Assembly (NCBI GenBank): GCA_037045225.1
Contig: JBAOHZ010000009.1
Coordinates: forward strand, 3,396,001-3,460,000
Reading direction: 5' to 3'
DNA length: 64,000 bases
DNA from: Nitrospira sp.
Lineage (GTDB): Bacteria; Nitrospirota; Nitrospiria; Nitrospirales; Nitrospiraceae
In this document: piece after piece, positions 62,010-64,000 of the stretch
How positions within the stretch are numbered: position 1 is the stretch's first letter
Layout: each line of letters begins with the position of its first letter
Notes under the pieces: generated by a model
Told to the model about the DNA's origin: nothing
The model's database searches: none
What the model saw: the letters and a program-made list of their open reading frames with translations, nothing else
Position numbers and translations under genes: made by a program

Positions 62010-63062
62010 ATGACGCTTCAGGAGGTGTTGGGACGAATTCAACCTGTGGATCAGGCGATTGCCGCGCGGACGCAATCCCGCCTCGACCGGTTGACGAAAC
62101 CCTTGGGTAGCCTGGGGCGGCTGGAAGACACCGCGGTGCGGTATGCCACGATTACCGGCGAGGTGAAGCCGGCTGTGCCGCGCGGGGTCGTATTTACGTT
62201 TGCGGCTGATCACGGCGTAGCGACTGAAGGTGTGAGCGCCTACCCGCGTGAAGTCACGCCGCAAATGGTGCTGAACTTCCTGCGTGGCGGCGCCGGGGTG
62301 AATGTGCTCGCGCGTCACGCCGGAGTCGAGGTGCGGGTGGTGGATATCGGCGTGGCGTATGACTTCGGTTCGGTGCCGGGGCTCATTCACAAGAAGGTGA
62401 TGCCGGGTACGAACAATCTGCTGGTAGAGTCGGCCATGAGTCGTGACCAGGCCGTGCAAGCGGTGGAGGTCGGGATCGGGTTGGCCATGGAATCCGGGCG
62501 TGAAGGAGTCGGCCTGATCGGGACCGGCGAAATGGGCATCGGCAACACGACGCCGAGCGCAGCGATTACCTCGGTGATGACCGGCGTGGTGGTTGCTGAG
62601 GTGACGGGTCGAGGGACCGGCATCGACGCAGCGGGCCATGCCCGAAAAGTCGCCGTGATTGAGCAGGCGCTCGATCGGCATCGTCCGAACCGAGCCGATG
62701 CCATCGATGTGCTCGCGAAGGTGGGCGGCCTCGAAATAGCCGGCCTGGCCGGGCTGATCCTGGGGGCGTCAGCCGCACGGGTGCCTGTGGTGTTGGATGG
62801 GTTTATTGCCGGTGCTGCGGCGTTGATTGCGATGGGGTTGCAGCCGCTCTGTCGTGACTACCTGATTGCGTCGCATCGTTCGGTGGAACGAGGGCATCAG
62901 GCGATCCTTGACCATCTGGGGCTGAAGCCGTTGCTCGATCTCGACCTGCGGTTAGGCGAAGGGACTGGCGCCTGCCTGGGTATGAGCCTGGTGCAGGCCT
63001 CAATTAAGATTCTCACCGAGATGGCGACGTTCGAAGAAGCCGGGGTGTCGCAACGTGACTGA
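62010..63062 (+). CDS. cobT: Nicotinate-nucleotide--dimethylbenzimidazole phosphoribosyltransferase
   Basis: Activates dimethylbenzimidazole to alpha-ribazole phosphate. 350 residues, typical. LTKPLGSLGRLEDTAVRYAT, FTFAADHGVATEGVSAYPRE, LIGTGEMGIGNTTPSAAITS and LDLRLGEGTGACLGMSL (catalytic glutamate in GEGTGA) are all present. The partner bluB lies upstream in the same unit, so the cell can make and attach its own lower ligand. AGGGAAG precedes ATG 62010. Confidence 0.96.
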   Translation: MTLQEVLGRIQPVDQAIAARTQSRLDRLTKPLGSLGRLEDTAVRYATITGEVKPAVPRGVVFTFAADHGVATEGVSAYPREVTPQMVLNFLRGGAGVNVLARHAGVEVRVVDIGVAYDFGSVPGLIHKKVMPGTNNLLVESAMSRDQAVQAVEVGIGLAMESGREGVGLIGTGEMGIGNTTPSAAITSVMTGVVVAEVTGRGTGIDAAGHARKVAVIEQALDRHRPNRADAIDVLAKVGGLEIAGLAGLILGASAARVPVVLDGFIAGAAALIAMGLQPLCRDYLIASHRSVERGHQAILDHLGLKPLLDLDLRLGEGTGACLGMSLVQASIKILTEMATFEEAGVSQRD

Positions 63063-63828
63063 GATTGTCGCCATGACGAGACCCTTTGTCTTTGCCTGGC
63101 ATTTTCTCACCGCGATTCCGATCAGTCGGCGCCACCATGAGCCGTCGTCTGCCGAGTTGGCGACGTCGATGGCCTGGTACTCCACGGTCGGGCTTCTGAT
63201 CGGCGGATTACTCGCGACAGCAGACTTCGGCTTGAGCCTGTTGCTGACGGCTGAGGTGGTGAATGTCCTGCTGATCGTCCTGCTGGTGCTCATGACGCGC
63301 GGACTGCATCAAGACGGCCTGGCAGACACCATCGATGGGTTGGCCGGCGGGCGCACGGCGGCCGATCGGCTGCGCATCATGCGTGATCCGAGCGTCGGGG
63401 CATTGGGCGCGACCGGTCTTTTCCTCTCTCTGCTGTTGCGTTATGCCGGGTTGCTTGCCCTACCTCAACCGGTTCGCCTTCCCGTGTTGCTCTGTATGCC
63501 GGCATTGGGGCGTTGGGCAATGGTCTCAGTCGCCTGGGGTTCTCCCTATGCCAGGAGCGAAGGGGGGTTGGCCGCGGCGTTTCTGACTCATCTGTCCTGG
63601 CAGCATGTCTTGCTCTCGAGTCTTGTGTTGGTCTGCGCGCTGACGGCTGGATTAGGGGTGATGGCGGCGGTTGCGACGATGGGGATGGGAGCACTCGTGG
63701 TGATGATTGTGCGGCGGGGTTGTCGAGTATGGTTCGGTGGAGTGACGGGAGACTTGCTCGGCGCCACGAATGAATTGGTCGAACTGCTGTTCCTGGTCAT
63801 GATCCCGCTGCTGGTGATGGCGCGATGA
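63055..63828 (+). CDS. cobS: Adenosylcobinamide-GDP ribazoletransferase (cobalamin synthase)
   Basis: Joins AdoCbi-GDP with alpha-ribazole (phosphate) in the inner membrane. 257 residues, several helices (VVNVLLIVLLVLMTRGLHQ, LLRYAGLLALPQPVRLPVLL). The active-site motif TRGLHQDGLADTIDGLAGG, with its Asp-rich DGLADTIDG, and RIMRDPSVGALGATGLF are diagnostic. GTG 63055 overlaps the cobT stop by 8 bases, indicating coupled translation. Confidence 0.95.
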   Translation: MTEIVAMTRPFVFAWHFLTAIPISRRHHEPSSAELATSMAWYSTVGLLIGGLLATADFGLSLLLTAEVVNVLLIVLLVLMTRGLHQDGLADTIDGLAGGRTAADRLRIMRDPSVGALGATGLFLSLLLRYAGLLALPQPVRLPVLLCMPALGRWAMVSVAWGSPYARSEGGLAAAFLTHLSWQHVLLSSLVLVCALTAGLGVMAAVATMGMGALVVMIVRRGCRVWFGGVTGDLLGATNELVELLFLVMIPLLVMAR

Positions 63829-64000
63829 CCGGTGGTGAGTTGGTGCTGGCAGCGGTATTGGATGTCGTCGCGGGAGATCCCCGTTGGATGCCTCATCCTG
63901 TGCGGGGCATGGGCGTGGTTATTTCCTGGTTCGATAATCAGGTCAGAACCGTCTGCCGCAGTGATCAATCTTTGCAAATCGCCGGGGCCTGTCTCGCACT
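63825..64000 (+). CDS. cbiB: Adenosylcobinamide-phosphate synthase, 3'-truncated by window edge
   Basis: The N-terminal 58 residues of CbiB/CobD: AVLDVVAGDPRWMPHPVRGM is the family opening (LDxxxGDPxxxPHPV). It attaches aminopropanol phosphate to adenosylcobyrate, an inner-membrane step before CobU. The ATG overlaps the cobS stop; the rest runs beyond the window. Confidence 0.93.
   Translation, partial: MTGGELVLAAVLDVVAGDPRWMPHPVRGMGVVISWFDNQVRTVCRSDQSLQIAGACLA

Noticed and set aside
1..64000. CRISPR arrays, tRNA or rRNA genes, classical insertion sequences
   Set aside because: No regularly spaced direct repeats, no rRNA-like blocks, no tRNA cloverleaf noticed by eye and no transposase or integrase protein among the readable frames.

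Overview
ORGANISM. The window reads as one chromosome segment of a GC-rich Gram-negative bacterium. A TonB-dependent cobalamin receptor implies an outer membrane. BluB needs oxygen to make dimethylbenzimidazole, so the host is probably aerobic or microaerobic. The gene mix (contractile injection system, CHAT protein, CxxCH haem protein, cobalamin salvage operon) and the palindromic intergenic repeats fit Nitrospira-like Nitrospirota, but no rRNA or other decisive marker is present, so this is inference. LAYOUT. (1) 1-1.9 kb: the 3' part of a SAM methyltransferase overlapping a sugar nucleotidyltransferase. (2) 1.9-5.4 kb, minus strand: a large alpha/beta-hydrolase + CHAT-protease-like fusion. 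(3) 5.4-6.5 kb: non-coding, with a palindromic repeat and a remnant of an SPFH/stomatin gene. (4) 6.5-40.9 kb: an extracellular contractile injection system (eCIS, Afp/PVC type) locus. It opens with a sigma-54 activator gene, followed by a near-perfect -24/-12 promoter and a long run of mostly overlapping plus-strand genes. In order these are a small winged-helix-like protein, sheath, tube, a chaperone-like protein, a disordered protein, the DUF4255 cap, the AAA+ ATPase, a small protein, three DUF4157 cargo genes, the tube-initiator-like protein, a LysM-like protein, the hub, the OB-fold spike, PAAR tip, gp25-like wedge, two baseplate-J-like proteins, a tail protein, a beta-helix DUF6519 protein and a coiled coil. 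Three further DUF4157 cargo genes follow, the last two broken by frameshifts. A four-helix-bundle gene bounded by inverted repeats and a palindromic repeat sit inside the run. (5) 40.9-49.2 kb: a loose region of small genes: periplasmic rhodanese, DCC-family protein, Tll0287-like haem sensor, DHFR-like protein, a decayed B12-binding radical SAM gene, an unusual AT-rich/polypyrimidine gap and a metzincin + HEAT-repeat pair. (6) 49.5-52.0 kb: pyruvate kinase, ribosomal protein L28 and a SemiSWEET. (7) 52.1-64 kb: two cobalamin-riboswitch units. The first carries btuF-btuC-btuD (import across the inner membrane). The second carries btuB-cbiA-cobO-CWC protein-bluB-pduO-cobU-cobT-cobS-cbiB (outer-membrane uptake, adenosylation, lower-ligand synthesis and nucleotide-loop assembly). 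HOW IT FITS TOGETHER. The activator at 6.5 kb, two dyad-symmetric candidate activator sites and the sigma-54 promoter at 8.12 kb suggest that the whole injection machine is switched on as one regulon. The DUF4157 proteins are the probable payloads. They share the delivery-associated domain but have different C-terminal parts: a second HExxH metalloprotease motif, a Cys/His domain, an unknown domain and a JAMM-like HxH..SxxD motif. In the cobalamin region, low B12 would relieve the two riboswitches so that corrinoids are imported, adenosylated and finished with dimethylbenzimidazole. No corrin-ring synthesis genes other than cbiA are visible here.
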